From Oryzias latipes (Eukaryota > Chordata > Actinopteri > Beloniformes > Adrianichthyidae), in contig NC_019866.2 in NCBI RefSeq assembly GCF_002234675.1, positions 14,475,261 to 14,539,260 of the forward strand: DNA of 64,000 nt, in the 5' to 3' direction. Both the position numbers and the translations under genes were made by a program. The notes under the pieces were generated by a model. It saw only the letters and a program-made list of their open reading frames with translations. It was not told where the DNA came from and did not search any database. Each line of letters starts with the position of its first letter. The stretch's first letter is position 1. Below, in pieces: positions 1 to 13,104 of this stretch.

Positions 1-73
1 CTCTGAAATAAAACACATTTAGAGCATAAAAAATAGATCCACAAAGACAGTTGAAAGAGAAGAGCAGACTCAC

Positions 74-3000
74 CGTCCGTCTTCAGTACAGCCTTGCAGC
101 CGATGCAGGTGCTTCTCTTCTGCGCAAACGCCATGAGACCTCCAACCTTTGAGGTCAGCACAGTTTTGCATCGTGTGTGATCACCCTCTTAAAGAAATTA
201 GTCAATTACATTCTATTTTTTGCACATAAAGGTTAAGTAATGAGAAGGTGTAGATACTTAGCAGGACGCTCTCTGCCTTGCTCTCCCCGAGGATGGGCTC
301 AAATATTCTCAGTAGCGGTTTGGACAGCTGCTGTTCCAGGTAGTACTGTGTGTCGATGGGAATAGTGTTCTCAAGCACGTAGATCGGGTCCTAAAGCGCC
401 ATCAGGAATGGTTATTTACGGCAAAAGTGAGAGGGAAAGAAAAGAAAACGTTGCAGGTCAAAGACGCCACGCACCTCTGACTTCATGTATGCTGCGGCGC
501 CTTTCGCGGCTTTGATGATGACGTACGGCACTCGATCTCCCAGGTTTGGCGCGCTGCCTGCGTCTCTTTTCCTCATTCTGTCAAACATCGACATTAAAAG
601 GGGAATTTCAGAGATTTGACAAAATTCATTAAAGTCCCACTCTGAGCGTTTCCAGTGCTCTTTCAAGTATGGTTATGGCGTTTTTAGCCAAAATCCAAAG
701 TCCTGTGTAATTTTTTCAGACATAGTTTTTTTTTCTTCTCAGACATAGTTTCTCCAGAGCGGCAGTAGTTCATTATAAATTGTGAGAAAACGTATGCGGG
801 TCTAATCGTCTGCAAGTGGATGTATTTGGAATGAAGCGAAGCAGGGAGGTTGTGGCCTAGGAGTATTTGTTGTGTATTTTTTACACAACAAATACTCCTT
901 ATTCACATCGATCTGAATAAAGAAATACTCAAAAATGTGGTTTTAGGCTTCATTCTCTTCAAATATGTCCCCCATAAGAAAAATGCCACAAGGAAATGTT
1001 AGAAACGGATTGAGAGGAAGACCTTTCTGCCAGCTCCACGTGGGCTTGTTTGCCGGCGTACTCCTGAGCCGTGCGCGTCAGCTCTTTGGTGATGACCAGC
1101 TGGCTGATGTCAATACGATTGCAGAGCAGGTCAGAAATGACTTCTTTGGCATGATCAACAGCACCTTGAGGGTCTCTAAAGACAACAAAACCACAGATTT
1201 CAGTCAAATACAAAGAATCTGGCATTCACTGCATGTCATGAGCTTAACATTCCGAGTATTTCCAGCAGTTAAGAGATGGAAGCAGGTGTGTACCTGTCGA
1301 TCAGGATCTTCTGCAGACAGGTGTTGATTAGGTTGGCCACCAGAGGACAGTTGTCTCTGCGGACCGTCTCGATGCCTTTGCAGTCCATCTTGTCATGCGT
1401 GTCCGCGCTTGAGGAGAAATAGAGTCCTGCGTAGCGCTTCTTATTGATCAGCAGGTACGGGTAGTAAACCTGTGAGAACATTCAAAAGAAAAGTCTTCTA
1501 GGCTGCTACTACACCTTAAATATATTCCCAAGAGTTTCCAAAAAGGTTATACAAAACAACATACTGATGAAAATATCTACAAACAATATCAAATGAATGG
1601 AAGGCAGATTGAAATGCATTCAGTTTGCGATGGGAACAATAATTTTGCAAATGTTATGAATGGGAAGATGAGAACTGCAAGAAAACCTGGTCAGCTTTGG
1701 ACAAGATCCAGCAATTATTATTATAATTATTATTACAGCAATTTCCCAATGCTGTAATATTCAGCAAAAAACATTCAAATGCAAGTTTGAAACCCATAAT
1801 CAGGGTGGAATCTATTTAAAGAAATCTATTTAATCTAAAATATTTAGAGTAGATCAATATGTATCTAAAGAAGAAAACTAAAATCTGCATGACTGCAATC
1901 AAAATGGGACGTCCACATAGATGTATGGAAAAGATAAACATTCATAAAACCATGCCTGGAATGAAACGTCACCTTCTCAAACTCCAGTTTGATGGGGGGT
2001 GTAAAGTGGGAGGAGACCCACTCAGCCGCTTCCCTCCCGATTTCCATGGCCTCCTTGACCGTTGCGACTCCGAGCTTGACCATGACGGAGTCTGTGTCTC
2101 CGTAAATCACCTGAGCGTTCAAAATTAAAGCATGTTAGGAGGTTTGACTTGCATTAAAAAAGATCTGGTACATGGGGAAGTCGAGCTGGTTCAGCCACAC
2201 ATTCCTCACCTTGGCATCAGCTTGATAACCATTAGAAATGGTGTATTTGGACTCGACGAGCTGTTTAGTTCGTTCGATCATTTGCCTTCCAAATCCGGTG
2301 ACGCTCTGGACACAAAACAGAATCCATTAACTGATGAATCGACAGATTTATCTTGACTGAAGAGTCAAGAATTCATACAAGAGCGACAAAACAATGGCTT
2401 TCTTTGAGAGCAACCGTTAAGTAAATAACCAAGATCATAAGTTAAGAATAAATGTATTTTACCTTACGACAATCAGATAAACAACAATACTTTTAAATTT
2501 CGCCCCAACTGTTTCAGCTGCTTTGTGGTTTCCTTTTGCAACATATTTTCCCTTTAAGTTTTGTGTGAACCTTTCATGCTCTACATTTGTGCACACCACA
2601 CAAAAACCTAAACTGGGGCAGCCCACCGACTGACAGAGACACATGTGGAAGGACCATCGGAGAAACTGCATTTGACCTGTCAAAATAAAATTCTTTAGCG
2701 CTACCTGGTCATCTACACTAAAGTGCTCACCTGTGAGATTTCTAAGCAGGGCAGTTTGCCCACCTGAGCCCCTGTGAAGCCATAAACAGAGTTGGCACTG
2801 ATTTTTAGGGCCAGCTGTCGGCCATCCAGCACCTGCTTCTTAAAAGGGTCGGTTTCCTTCTTTAACTCTGCTTTGGCCCTGCGGACACATTGGAAAATCA
2901 CGATGAAGACCCAACATGGCTCATGTGTTTGGTGTGGATTTTTACTTTCTGTAAACCCAACCTCTTTCTGGCAGACAGCAGGTTCTCCAGGATTTCCGGA

Positions 3001-6000
3001 AGAAGTCCCTTCCTCACAGAACTTTTCACAAATTGGTCACCTGTTGGGGTCTTGATGAAATCCTCAGATGACAACCTGCAAACACAGTCATTAAAGTCAG
3101 AAACAAAGCTTTTGGAAACCATGTTTATTTCCCCAAACAAAGAAATAAAATGTCTCCAGTGTTAATCATCTAAATCAGTGGTCACTAACCACCAGGCGAT
3201 GGACAAGTACCCGTCTGTGGGACACGCCAAAAATGTTGGTTGTGTTGGAACATAAACCAACATTTGATCCTTTTTAATTTATCATCCGATTCTGAACTTT
3301 TATTTTGAAAAACGACATTCTTGGCACATGTTGAGTTGCTCGGTTACATGATGAAAATACATTCACTACTTTCTTAAAACAGTTGCACCGGCCGCTAAAT
3401 TGAAACCTCCCAAGCTAGCAAAGTTGACGAAAACAAACGTATTTAGAAAGTTTCTTTCTGGAAAAAAAAAAAAAAAAGCCAGTGAGGAAACAGAAGAAAA
3501 ATCTTTGACTTCAAAATAAAAGAAAGTTGCATTTAACAGACAAAATCCACAACAACTATTTACTCCAAATATAGATTTGCTGCGACAGTTGTTCCCATTC
3601 ACTATAATAATAATAATAATAATAATAATTATTATTATTATAATACAGACTCCCTCTTGTTACGAGGATGTAGCTAAAAAGTTGCTCCAACGATGGACTC
3701 ACGCTTATTATTACATTAAGAAAATACCAGTTTTAGTGCCTTTTTTCTTATTCATCCTTCAAAGTTAGATGAGCCTTAAGTTGGTGTCTGATTTTTTTAG
3801 CTTCCACTCTGACAGTTTTGGGTTAAAGGAACATCTATTTCACATCTGAATGTTTCCTACACAAAATCTAGAGTAAGTACTGTGTAAGTACTGTCCGACA
3901 TCAAACCAGTCCGTGGCCTGAAAACGGTTGTGGACCACTGATCTAAATGACTTTGTTGATGAAAGCTGATTCTTTATCATCGAAACACAAAGAGAGGTGC
4001 CTACTGCAGTCGCTCTACGGATCCTTTCTGCAGCAGGGTGGTGTAGCAAAGGTTATGAGCCATCATGATGGACGGATACAAGGAGGAGAAGTCCAGGGTG
4101 GTGATGGGGACGCTGTAGTATCTACACCAAAAAAACAAACAACATAGATCAGTTTGAAATGAGCACACGGATGAAGAGGTGGTTCCAGAACATGTTTCTG
4201 TTGGGGAACCTAATGGGTCCAGTGGGGCCAGTTTAGCCCAACTGTGTGATCTACAAACCTATATTTTGAAATCCAAGAATAAAATCTGAGAAATAAAATC
4301 TTTTTTGAAGAAGAAAAAAACACATTTGAAATTATTTTTAAGAACAACTTGCTTTATTTTAGCCGTTTGAACAACAAAACAGATTTCTGCTAATTAAGAA
4401 AAAATTAACAATACGTCCATTAAAATAAAATTTATTTTTAAACAAAAAAGGCAGAAATTAGAAAAAAAAGGGAGATAAGATCAAGTTCTTACCCTTTTTC
4501 TGGTTCGATGACAGTTGCTCCAGTGTAGTCCTCTCCTCCTTCGGTCTTCACCACAGGCATGACCAGATTCTGTTTCATGGCCTTCACACAGACAAGCGGT
4601 TAGCTTCAAAGTCCATTTCAGCAAGTGCAAAGCCACCATGGCGGTCTGTCTTACTTGTCGCAGCAGCTGAGAGACGACTTTGATCTGCTGCCCTCTGGAG
4701 AGCAGGTAACTGAGCGGCACACCCGTCACTCTGGCCATCTCCATGTAGTTGATCACACACATCAGCTTCTGCAGGAGGCGCAGCGGGAGGTACGCGTCTT
4801 TCAGGCAGTAGACTGCCAGACGGCGCCGCGTTTGCTCGTTTCCATTCTGGGGTCGAAGAAAGGATAGAGGAGCAGTTCATGTTTTTCAATGTCCAGACTT
4901 AGTGCAGAGATATGTAGCACCTAAAGACAATGTCATAAAGTTGAAGATGTAAACAGGGTGTGCATTTTACCTGCAGATCAGAGATGATGGAGTGCTGCAC
5001 ATCCTCCTTCTGTTCTTGCAGAAAATGGAAACTCACAGCATTTAGAGTGTAGGAACGCAACTTGTAATCTCTAAGGAGAACCTGAAAGAAAGACCAGTAA
5101 ATACTACCTTTAAAGTGACCACAAAAGTAGGCAGTGTTTACTTTAACTGCTGACCTGTAGGGCTGAAACGATTCCTCGAGTTACTCGATTACAAAAATTC
5201 CTCGAGGCAAAAACTCTGCCTCCAAGCCTCGTTAAAATCCTATCACGCACACCATACGCTCGGCGCAGGGATTTAATTGCGTCACACGGACCGTTTATTC
5301 ACACGGACCTTTTGAATTTAGTTGGCGCGATGGCGGAGAATAGATCTATAAATAAACGGCAGAAAACGTGAGATGTCACGGCAAAATAGAGCTGGCATAC
5401 CACAACAGCACATCTTCCATGATTCAGCATCTGAACAGAAGACATCCACTCTATGCTATTCACCGACCAACAAGGTAAATTAACGTAGTCTAAGCCTATT
5501 GATGTTCGCTGATTTGAATCTCATAGTGCATTTGTAGCGATGTCGTGATGCGGTTTGACTAGATATGATGTTTAACTTTGATGACGTTTTAAAGTAGTAA
5601 ACGTAACTATCACGTTCAATTGCAAGAGAGTATAGCCTAAAAAAAAGAACCCCTTCACACACACACACACGCACGCACATACACACACGCACAAACACGT
5701 ACATTTTGATGTTTGTTTTGAGACTACAGCTTATTATTTATAATTGTTTATAATTGTTTTATTTACATAATTTTTTATACATTTTATACATTGTGTACCT
5801 GCTTGGCTTGATATTTTATATTCATTTTTTGTTCCCAGGTTAACTAAACTAAATTTGCAGAAGGTGCAATCCTTTTTTTGTAATGTTGTGTATTAAGAAG
5901 ACAAAAAACTAAGTTTATATTCATATTAGTTTTACAATACATGTTATACATGTTACAGTAAGTTCACTTAACTGTACATTGTTCTATAATTGTTGGCAAT

Positions 6001-9000
6001 GCCAACTTGGCACTTAACTTTTGGAGCCAAACTTTTGGACTTGGAAATAAATACCTCGGTTGAGAAATAAAAGCCAAATGCTTGTTCATTTTACAGCCAC
6101 ATCATTTTTGTTATGCATTATTTGTTTTGGTTGTTCAAAAACACACACAAATCGTTTTATCCGATTACTCGATTAATCGATCGATTAAGTGCTAGATTAA
6201 TCGATTACAAAAAGAATGGATAGCTGCAGCCCTGCTGACCTGTAACAGATCGAACTGAACTCGGCCTTCCATGTTGATGGTCTTGTTCTCTCTGCGGCCC
6301 ATCTGTTTGCTCTGGAAGTTCGACTCCTTCAGAACTGACTTCATGTTTCGCACTCGGCCCAAGTATGGAAAGTAAGTCACCTGAACAGAAGAGAAAATTA
6401 AAATTTGAGGACCTGGGAAAGCAGGAATCTCTTCAAAGCTACCTAAACCGGAAGACACTTTTTGACTTTTGAATTTGACGAAGTAAAAGTGGCTTCACCA
6501 AACCTTCAGAGCTGCTGCCCTGTTGATAAGATACGGAAAGTCGAAGTTCTGGATGTTGTATCCAGTTATGATATCTGGGTCCACCGTCCGCAAAAATTCA
6601 GCCCAGCTCTGATCAAACAGAAAACATCCAGAATTGAAAAACTGTTCCAGAATATTCCACTTCTCTGGGATGCAAGTGTCTACCTGAAGAAGCTGCTTCT
6701 CCTGAGTGAAGCACAGGATCTGGGAGCCGACGATGCTAGTGCAGGACTGAAGAGTGAACACGGTGCGAATAAACGGCTCCGTCTCACCCTGCCGCTGCAC
6801 CATAGATGCTATCTGAATCACGGGATCTTTATCCGGTTCAGGAAAGATCCCTGAACACAAAGACCAGAGTTGTGAGATTTTCAGTAAGTAAGCCGTGATT
6901 TAAAATCAAATGAGGAAACCTACCTTTCCTTCCAGCACATTCTATGTCAAAACTGAGGACTCGAAGTGGTGCAATCCTCTGCCATTCCCCTTCTGCTGGG
7001 TGACTTATCAAATCTGTCCAGGCGACATCCACTTCATACTGACACAGAGACACCTATGGGACAAACGGAAAGACGTACAAAAGCATCCCTCAGCAATTTG
7101 AAAAGAAAAGTTGATTCTTTTCTTTTCAAAAAATGTGAATTAGCATAAATAAGACTAACTTTGACTGGAGTCTGAGAGTCCACTTCTCCTGTGCTTGTGC
7201 TCCTCTCTTCCCTCAACCTCCATTTGTCTTTAGGGAGTTCAATCCAGCAGCATCCAACCACATTGCTGTCCACCATAAACCTGAGAACACATGAATGCTT
7301 TATAGTGTGACGTTCCATGGCAACACTCTCAAACTTGGAGTTAGCGATTTTTAAAAATGTCCTCAGGTAGCGTTAAAATTGGAGCAAATATTTTATGGTT
7401 TATGGTTAAAAAATGTGACCGTTTTTGGGGAGGACACACACCTGATTTCAAAGTCTATGTTGGCTTCGAAGGATTGGTATCCCTGGATGGGAAAATGTCC
7501 AAATTTAAAGCCCTGCTCCAGAAGTCTCTTTGCAGGCGCAATGAGACGAGGCATCGCCATGGTGATCCTCAGGAAATCCATACTCTGTTGCCCGTGGTAA
7601 CCATACATGTCTTAAAGGAGAAAACAAGAAAAAAAAGTCTCTGTGATTTTATAGCATCGAACACTGAAGAAACTGTCGGTTTCCTATAAAAGGAAAAGAA
7701 TTAGGACTGCGCCCGTAACTTATACTCACTCTCTTTTCGGGTGATGTCCACAGCCAACACCGTGACCGAAATGTTGTCTTTATTGGAGCGCATGTCTTTC
7801 AGGACAGCAGAGTTCAGTTCTCTCTTAAACTCACCCAAAAATTCAGATTTGAACCCTTTCATAGGAAATGGAGAAAAGTATGAACACAGGACGTTAGTTT
7901 GTCTACCCAATCACATTTTTACCATTCCCAGTGGTCCATTAATTATGATTATGCGGTTTTCGGACAAAATAAATAAATCTGTTTAATTTTTTGGGAGATA
8001 ATTTTTGCAGAGTAGCATTAGTTTATTAGAAATTTGCCTAAGTTATAGGTGGAAATATTGGCGCGGACTAGGCCGGCCCCCCCTTCCATCACCCATAACC
8101 GATTTATCTACCAGTATTCACATGCTCTCCCACTAGCTTACAGCCCCTCACACCGCCCAACCTAACAATACAGGTGCAACAAACATTTTGCAACATTTAC
8201 ACCTAAATCACAACAATTTAAATAAAGAAATACTCAGAAATGCAATTTTAAGCTTCCTTTGGTGTATATATGTCCTCCCTCATCAGAAAAATACCACAAA
8301 AACATGTGAAACAGCAAAAATAAATGTTTTGATAAGAGTTGGTCTTTCAATAAAAGATTTTTCAATGGGATGTTTGATAGATGTGCCCTTCTGGAACAGA
8401 GAAACTAGTTTAAGACCATCTTCAGTAGAAAAAAGGCATAGTTAGGGACTTACCATTTGGTGCAGGAACATAGAAGTAAGGTGCAAACCCATGAACATGG
8501 CAGCACACACTGTTGCCATTGTCGGTCACGCCAAACATCCTAATGATTGGTACTTTTTCTTGCAACTGGCCAGGCATTCCTGCCACCGATGCACCTGAAG
8601 AGACAAAATGTACTCACAACAGATCCTTTTATGACAGATACTCCCATTTTACAGCATTTCAACCCCAAACTTTACCTGCATCGTTTTAGTTTATATACTC
8701 AAAGTGGTGTAACCAACTGATTATTTCTTAGTAATTACCTAGATAGTGATCAAGATCAATCTGCTGGAACACCAAAGTTTCTGAAGATGGGTTCAGCGTG
8801 GGGGCGTGAGGCCGTGGCCAGCGAGGGTTAAGGTCGGCTGAAAAAAGGTCACCTGAAATAAAAATTAAAAATAAAATCATGAGATAAATAGCTTCAGCAT
8901 CAAAAATTGCTTATTTTTTGGGGGTGCTGTAAGTTAATAGACCAACATATAACATTTTTTCTGGAGCATAGTTTACATGTTTAGGTACAGATTAAAGCCA

Positions 9001-9364
9001 TGACTGATGAACCAGATGTACCGGAAAGTCTACGATCTTGATGTAAAACTTTTCAACATTTTGGGGGAAAATGGGGCTTTGCAAAGTCTGCATGCCTTTG
9101 CTGATGTGTCTGTTAAGTTTTAGTAAAGTAATGCAGAAAAAATTTGAAACAAGACATTAATGGTTGTGAAAACTCACCCACTGGAATGACATCATGTCCT
9201 GCCTGACTCTCCATTTCCTCCAACTCCATCTCTGCCTCTTCAAGCATCAACAGTTCCTCTTCAAACTGGGAAGGGCTGTCTTCCCACTCCCCGGACATTT
9301 TACCCCGTTTGGCCTGGGATAATCCACCAAAAGGCGGGCCGCCGTTCCTTTTATTAAAAGCCAT
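74..9364 (-). CDS. pold1: DNA polymerase delta catalytic subunit (partial, 3' end off the window)
   Basis: Leading/lagging-strand replicative polymerase with 3'-5' proofreading, nuclear. I trace 23 coding exons, all in phase: 9364-9178, 8852-8739, 8594-8454, 7855-7730, 7610-7442, 7280-7160, 7053-6924, 6850-6684, 6608-6504, 6380-6240, 5081-4971, 4846-4655, 4581-4493, 4121-4005, 3075-2962, 2878-2731, 2305-2210, 2110-1973, 1469-1294, 1175-1023, 577-475, 390-258, 187-74. Together they give about 1028 codons. The start is the ATG of MAFNKRNGG at 9364. Exonuclease motifs are visible: FDIEC (exon 7053-6924), [14 protein letters not shown] (6608-6504) and [13 protein letters not shown] (4846-4655). 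Polymerase motif [11 protein letters not shown] lies in 4121-4005, motif B NSVYGFTG in 2878-2731 and motif C YGDTDS in 2110-1973. The last visible exon reaches the first cysteine pair of zinc finger CysA (CIGC). The rest of CysA and the CysB iron-sulphur motif lie beyond the left edge. Human POLD1 is 1107 residues. Two hAT elements sit in introns. Confidence 0.97.
668..1007 (+). repeat. Dispersed repeat family A, copy 1
   Basis: Shares with the other copies the phrases GACATAGTTTCT-CAGAGCGGCAGTAGTTCA, ATAAAGAAATACTCA and AAAATGCCACAAG. It nearly fills the pold1 intron between exons 577-475 and 1175-1023. It has no reading frame and its class is unknown to me. The terminal structure is not clear. 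Confidence 0.6.
3176..3940. mobile_element. Non-autonomous hAT DNA transposon in a pold1 intron
   Basis: The 765-bp element starts CAGTGGTCACTAACC and ends, on the complement, CAGTGGTCCACAACC, so it has short imperfect terminal inverted repeats. It is bounded by identical 8-bp direct repeats ATCTAAAT at 3168-3175 and 3941-3948, the length hAT transposases make. It has no transposase reading frame. Inside is an ATA/ATT microsatellite (about 3604-3641) that can fold on itself. The intact duplication suggests a fairly recent insertion. Confidence 0.85.
5158..6234. mobile_element. Non-autonomous hAT DNA transposon at a pold1 splice donor
   Basis: The 1077-bp element has ends TAGGGCTGAAACGATT and, on the complement, CAGGGCTGCAGCTATC, a terminus type common among fish hAT elements. 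Subterminal parts are rich in ATTAATCGATTA-like motifs. The 8-bp target-site duplication CTGACCTG is exact at 5150-5157 and 6235-6242. The right copy overlaps the 3' end of pold1 exon 6380-6240 and its GT donor (6239-6238), so the transposon begins five intron bases after the exon. No transposase is encoded. A CA-rich microsatellite lies at about 5656-5697. Confidence 0.88.
7905..8330 (+). repeat. Dispersed repeat family A, copy 2
   Basis: The longest continuous copy, in the pold1 intron between exons 8594-8454 and 7855-7730. It shows the order CCCAGTGGTC, TTAGAAATTTGCCT, CTAGCTTACAGCCCCTCAC, AATACAGGTGCAAC and AATAAAGAAATACTCAG. The same order recurs at 15,690, 22,070 and, reversed, 48,940-48,420. 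Non-coding. Confidence 0.65.
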
Positions 9365-10165
9365 GTCTGTCCGTTTTTCCAAAAAGAGAAAGCAAAGAAT
9401 ATAATTGACATAATAAAATAAATCTAAAAATAAAAAAAAGGCTTTACTGAAGAGTATTAATACAAGTATCCCTTTTAACTTACTTATATCAGAAATTCTT
9501 TTTTTCAATAAAACAACACTGGCTTTGGAGTGGAAAACTGAAAAATAAATCAGTATTTATTGTTGAAATGGGAACATGTGGATCCTGAGTTGATTACAGT
9601 AGTATTTCCACTCTGTGCCAAAAAAAAAAAAAGAAAAATTATGCTAAATATAAAAAAGAAAGAAAGAAGACACGTTTTCTCGGGTAACTTCACGTTCAAA
9701 ACTTCCAACTGACATTACTGCAAGCAATGACAATGGAGTTTGGCAGGAGCAGCCTTGTTGAATTTGGGCCAAGTTAGCAAACCTCAAAGCCTCCAGTGAA
9801 GTCAGAAGCTGCAGCTGCAGTAGCTTTGCATAACAAACACGCACGAGCGCACGCAGTTAGCATTAGTTAACGTCTAAGCTCCGAAGACAGACAGCCCTTT
9901 TCCTCATCCTAAATAAACATGTACTGAACATTTTCGCAAACTTAATGTGCTCAACAATGTCATTAACTCAATTTTAGGAGCAATAACAGAAAGTATCATT
10001 CGTGAAGCAGTTTCTCTCTTTTCCTAAGCTAAAACAAAGCTAGCGAGGCTTATGTAAACACAATACAGTAAATCCGCTGTCTAATCCGACCCAACTGCAG
10101 AGTCCATCTTTAATGGGTTGTTAAAATAAGAAAACAAAGCGAATACATTAGTGTGAAGTAAATAC

Positions 10166-10270
10166 CAGCACAAGCTGCCTCCTCAATGCGAGCAGGCTGT
10201 AGACAACTCCCGCCACAAGACGAAACCGCGGAAAATGCCTTCTGACTTTGGTCCAACCACAAAGCGAGTA
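10166..10270 (-). promoter_or_regulatory. pold1: pold1 5' noncoding exon and promoter area
   Basis: On the minus strand a donor-like GTATTT follows a possible noncoding exon ending at 10166. The coding exon has an acceptor at 9367-9368, so the ATG at 9364 is two bases into that exon and an upstream noncoding exon is required. The stretch 10,200-10,270 is more GC-rich than its surroundings, with CCCGCC and CCGCGG strings. The transcription start itself cannot be read and is an inference. Confidence 0.4.
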
Positions 10271-10705
10271 GGTGATGACGACATTCACATAGCGGAAGTT
10301 AAAAAAAAATCAGGAAAAAGAGGACTTTTTTTCTTCTTATCTTTATTGAAATATTCAAAGTGACAATACATTTTATCACTCATAATGCAACTAGTCTCCC
10401 GAAAATAAAACACTGAAACAAAGACCAAGTAGTAGACATATGAATCAAAATGCAACAGCAGGCCTATTACTTTACTTATATAATCTAACAATAGCTTTGC
10501 TCCTTTCCTATGTTTGGAGGGATCTGCAAAACATTTTTAAATGTTAAAGTCATTTTTAAAAAACAAAAAAATAGGCTCTTCAAAAAACTGCATTAATTTA
10601 AAACACAAATTTCTAAAATAATTAAATTGGTAACTAAGAATGAATATTTTTGTCTTTGTAAATCAGTCCAAACTGAATGTTATTTTTATACTTAAATAAA
10701 GTAAT

Positions 10706-12085
10706 ATTCAAGATTCAAGATTCAAGAAGAACTTTATTAATCCCCGAAGGGAAATTTAGTTGCAGTAGCAGCACTAAGGAAAAGGGGGGGAGGGGGGGGG
10801 GTAAAGACAAACACAGACACAAAAAATACAGAGAGTAGAACAGGACAAAAATTGAGTAAAATACAATTTGAAAAGTGTAGTCTGTGACTAGAAACTAGAA
10901 TTTTCATGTACATCCGAGTCTGCCAGATGAGTTGTGGAGTCTAATGGCTGATGGCAGGAATGACTTCCTGTATCGTTCTCTGGCACAGCGAGGGTGTATG
11001 ATCCTGCCACTGAAACTGCTTCTCAGGTTGTCCACCTCCCTGAAGAGGGGATGGGAAGGATTGTCCATGATGGTCCCCAGTTTAGCCAGTAGTCTGTCCC
11101 CAACCACCTCTTCCAGCTTGGCAGGCTTGAGGCCAATGACAGACCCTGCTTTCCTAATGAGTTTATTCAGTCTGTTGGCGTCCTTTGCTTTGATGCCAGC
11201 ACCCCAGCACACTGCAGCAAAGAAGATGGTGCTTGCCATGACAGACTGGTAGAACATGTAGAGCATCCTGCTGCAAACATTGAAGGACCTGAGTCTCCTC
11301 AGGAAGTAAAGTCTGCTCGTGCCCTTCTTGTAGACGGCCTCGGTGTTTGTGGACCAGTCCAGTTTATCGTCTAGATGTACTCCCAGGAACTTGTAGGACG
11401 AGACAACTTCCACATCCGTCCCACCGATACAGACTGGGGGAGGCGAAGACTTTCTCCTGCTAAAATCTATCACCATCTCTTTAGTCTTGGCCACATTTAG
11501 CTGCAGGTAATTTTCCCCAGACCACCTGACGAAGCGCTCCACGAGGCTCCTGTACTCCTCCTCCCATCCATCTTTCACACACCCGACTACAGCTGTGTCA
11601 TCAGAGTACTTCTGGAGGTGACAGAGCTCAGAGTGGTACTGGAAGTCAGCTGTGTATGTGGTGAATAGGAAGGGGGACAGCACGGTTCCCTGAGGGGCTC
11701 CAGTGTTGCTTGTCAGGGTGTCAGACACACAGCTCTGCAGTCTCACAAACTGAGGTCGGCCTGTCAGGTAGTCCTCAATCCATGAGACCAGGGGGGCATC
11801 CACCTGCATCTTCTCTAACTTCTCCCTCATCAGTCTCGGCTGGATGGTATTGAAGGCTGAAGAAAAGTCAAAGAACATGATCCTCACTGTGGTGTTAGGC
11901 TTTTCCAGGGAGGAGTATGCTCTCTGCAGCAGGTATAGCAGTGCATCCTCCACTCCCGCCTTGGGTTGGTATGCAAACTGCAGTGGGTCTTGGAAAGGGC
12001 TCACCAGGGGTCTGAGATGTGACAGCACCAGCCGCTCCATGACCTTCATAACATGGGAGGTCAGTGCTATAGGCCTGTAGTCACT
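10706..12085 (-). mobile_element. L2/CR1/Rex1-group LINE, 5'-truncated, with reverse transcriptase ORF
   Basis: The minus strand encodes 381 uninterrupted residues from 12,049 to 10,904. The homologous frame begins slightly upstream, with DYRPIALTSHVM at about 12,082. Reverse-transcriptase motifs are FFDFSSAFNTI, GAPQGTVLSPFLFTTYTADF and the catalytic YSDD. The C-terminal part after the RT is complete and ends SSGRLGCT. Past the stop, the minus strand reads into a 3' tail with TTAATAAAGTTCTTC and three TTGAAT(C) units, which marks the 3' end near 10,706. The endonuclease and N-terminal parts are missing, the usual 5' truncation. The open frame suggests a young copy. The exact clade (L2, Rex1 or another CR1 relative) needs a tree. 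Confidence 0.88.
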
Positions 12086-13104
12086 AGGCGACTAGGCGAC
12101 AATTGATAGTTGTTGAAAGCCAAAAATATAAATCCTGCCAAAAAACATTAACCAAGTGTATTTTTACTGTAAGGGCATGAATTATCTTGAATATTAAACC
12201 CAATTATTTTAAGTTCTTTTCACTGTATATATTTTTTTATTGTTTTAACATGAACTCCTTTCATTTCAGGAAGTAATGGATATGGGAAAAAAACTTGATT
12301 CCATATTGTCTGTGTCCTTTTTAGGAACAACAAACTACTGTGAGAAAAGAAAATGTTTGAAAAAAATCAGTAAGTGTGTTATTTTTTTCCAGTGAGTGTT
12401 TTATTTTATTTTATTTTATTTATAATTTATTAAGAATCTCAATAGAAAATTACAAAAAATTGGAACAGTGTATAAAGAAAAAAACACACAGGAATAAAAC
12501 AGGAAAAAAGTTACCTTGCTTAAAACTACTAGCACCACTGGTATTGAAATGGACAATTTCTAACTTTTTCCATCCAAACACTATATACTCTGTAAATCAG
12601 ACAAACCAAATCAAAAACAGTGTTTGAACCTTGAGGTGCACTTAAAATCCTTGCATTTGTTCAAAAATAGAAAATCCACCTTATAACTCAGTCAACCTCT
12701 AATAATAATTCTTGTTTTACTTACTGACCTGACATCCAGTTAAATTGCTGTAATATCAAGTGCGCAAAATCTGTCAAAATGTTTTAATTCAATGCGAACT
12801 GTCTTTCAACTGTTTGTGAACCAGTTAAAAAACGTTTGACTTAGTTTACTGTACTTTTTTTCTTACTGTTTATTTTTTTATTTTCTTTTTAGTAAAAGCT
12901 CTTTACTTTTCTTTGAGAGTTGAGCAACAATGGAGGGGTAAAATAGCCACACTCCAGAGCCGCAGGTTGCAGACCCTGATTTTTAATTGAAATTAAACTT
13001 ACGAGAGGCTGCATTGTAGCATAGTGGTTGTTCTTCACTTGTTTTCCCTGTTTACCTGTGGGTTTTCTCCAGGAACCTCAGCTTCCACTCACAGCTTAAA
13101 CACA

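Noticed and set aside
184-187. Alternative pold1 acceptor two bases downstream (AGAG)
   Set aside because: It would drop one residue from the conserved KGDHTRC; the upstream AG restores the human spacing.
965-1327. 120-residue plus-strand frame
   Set aside because: Antisense shadow of pold1 exons 1175-1023 and part of 1469-1294.
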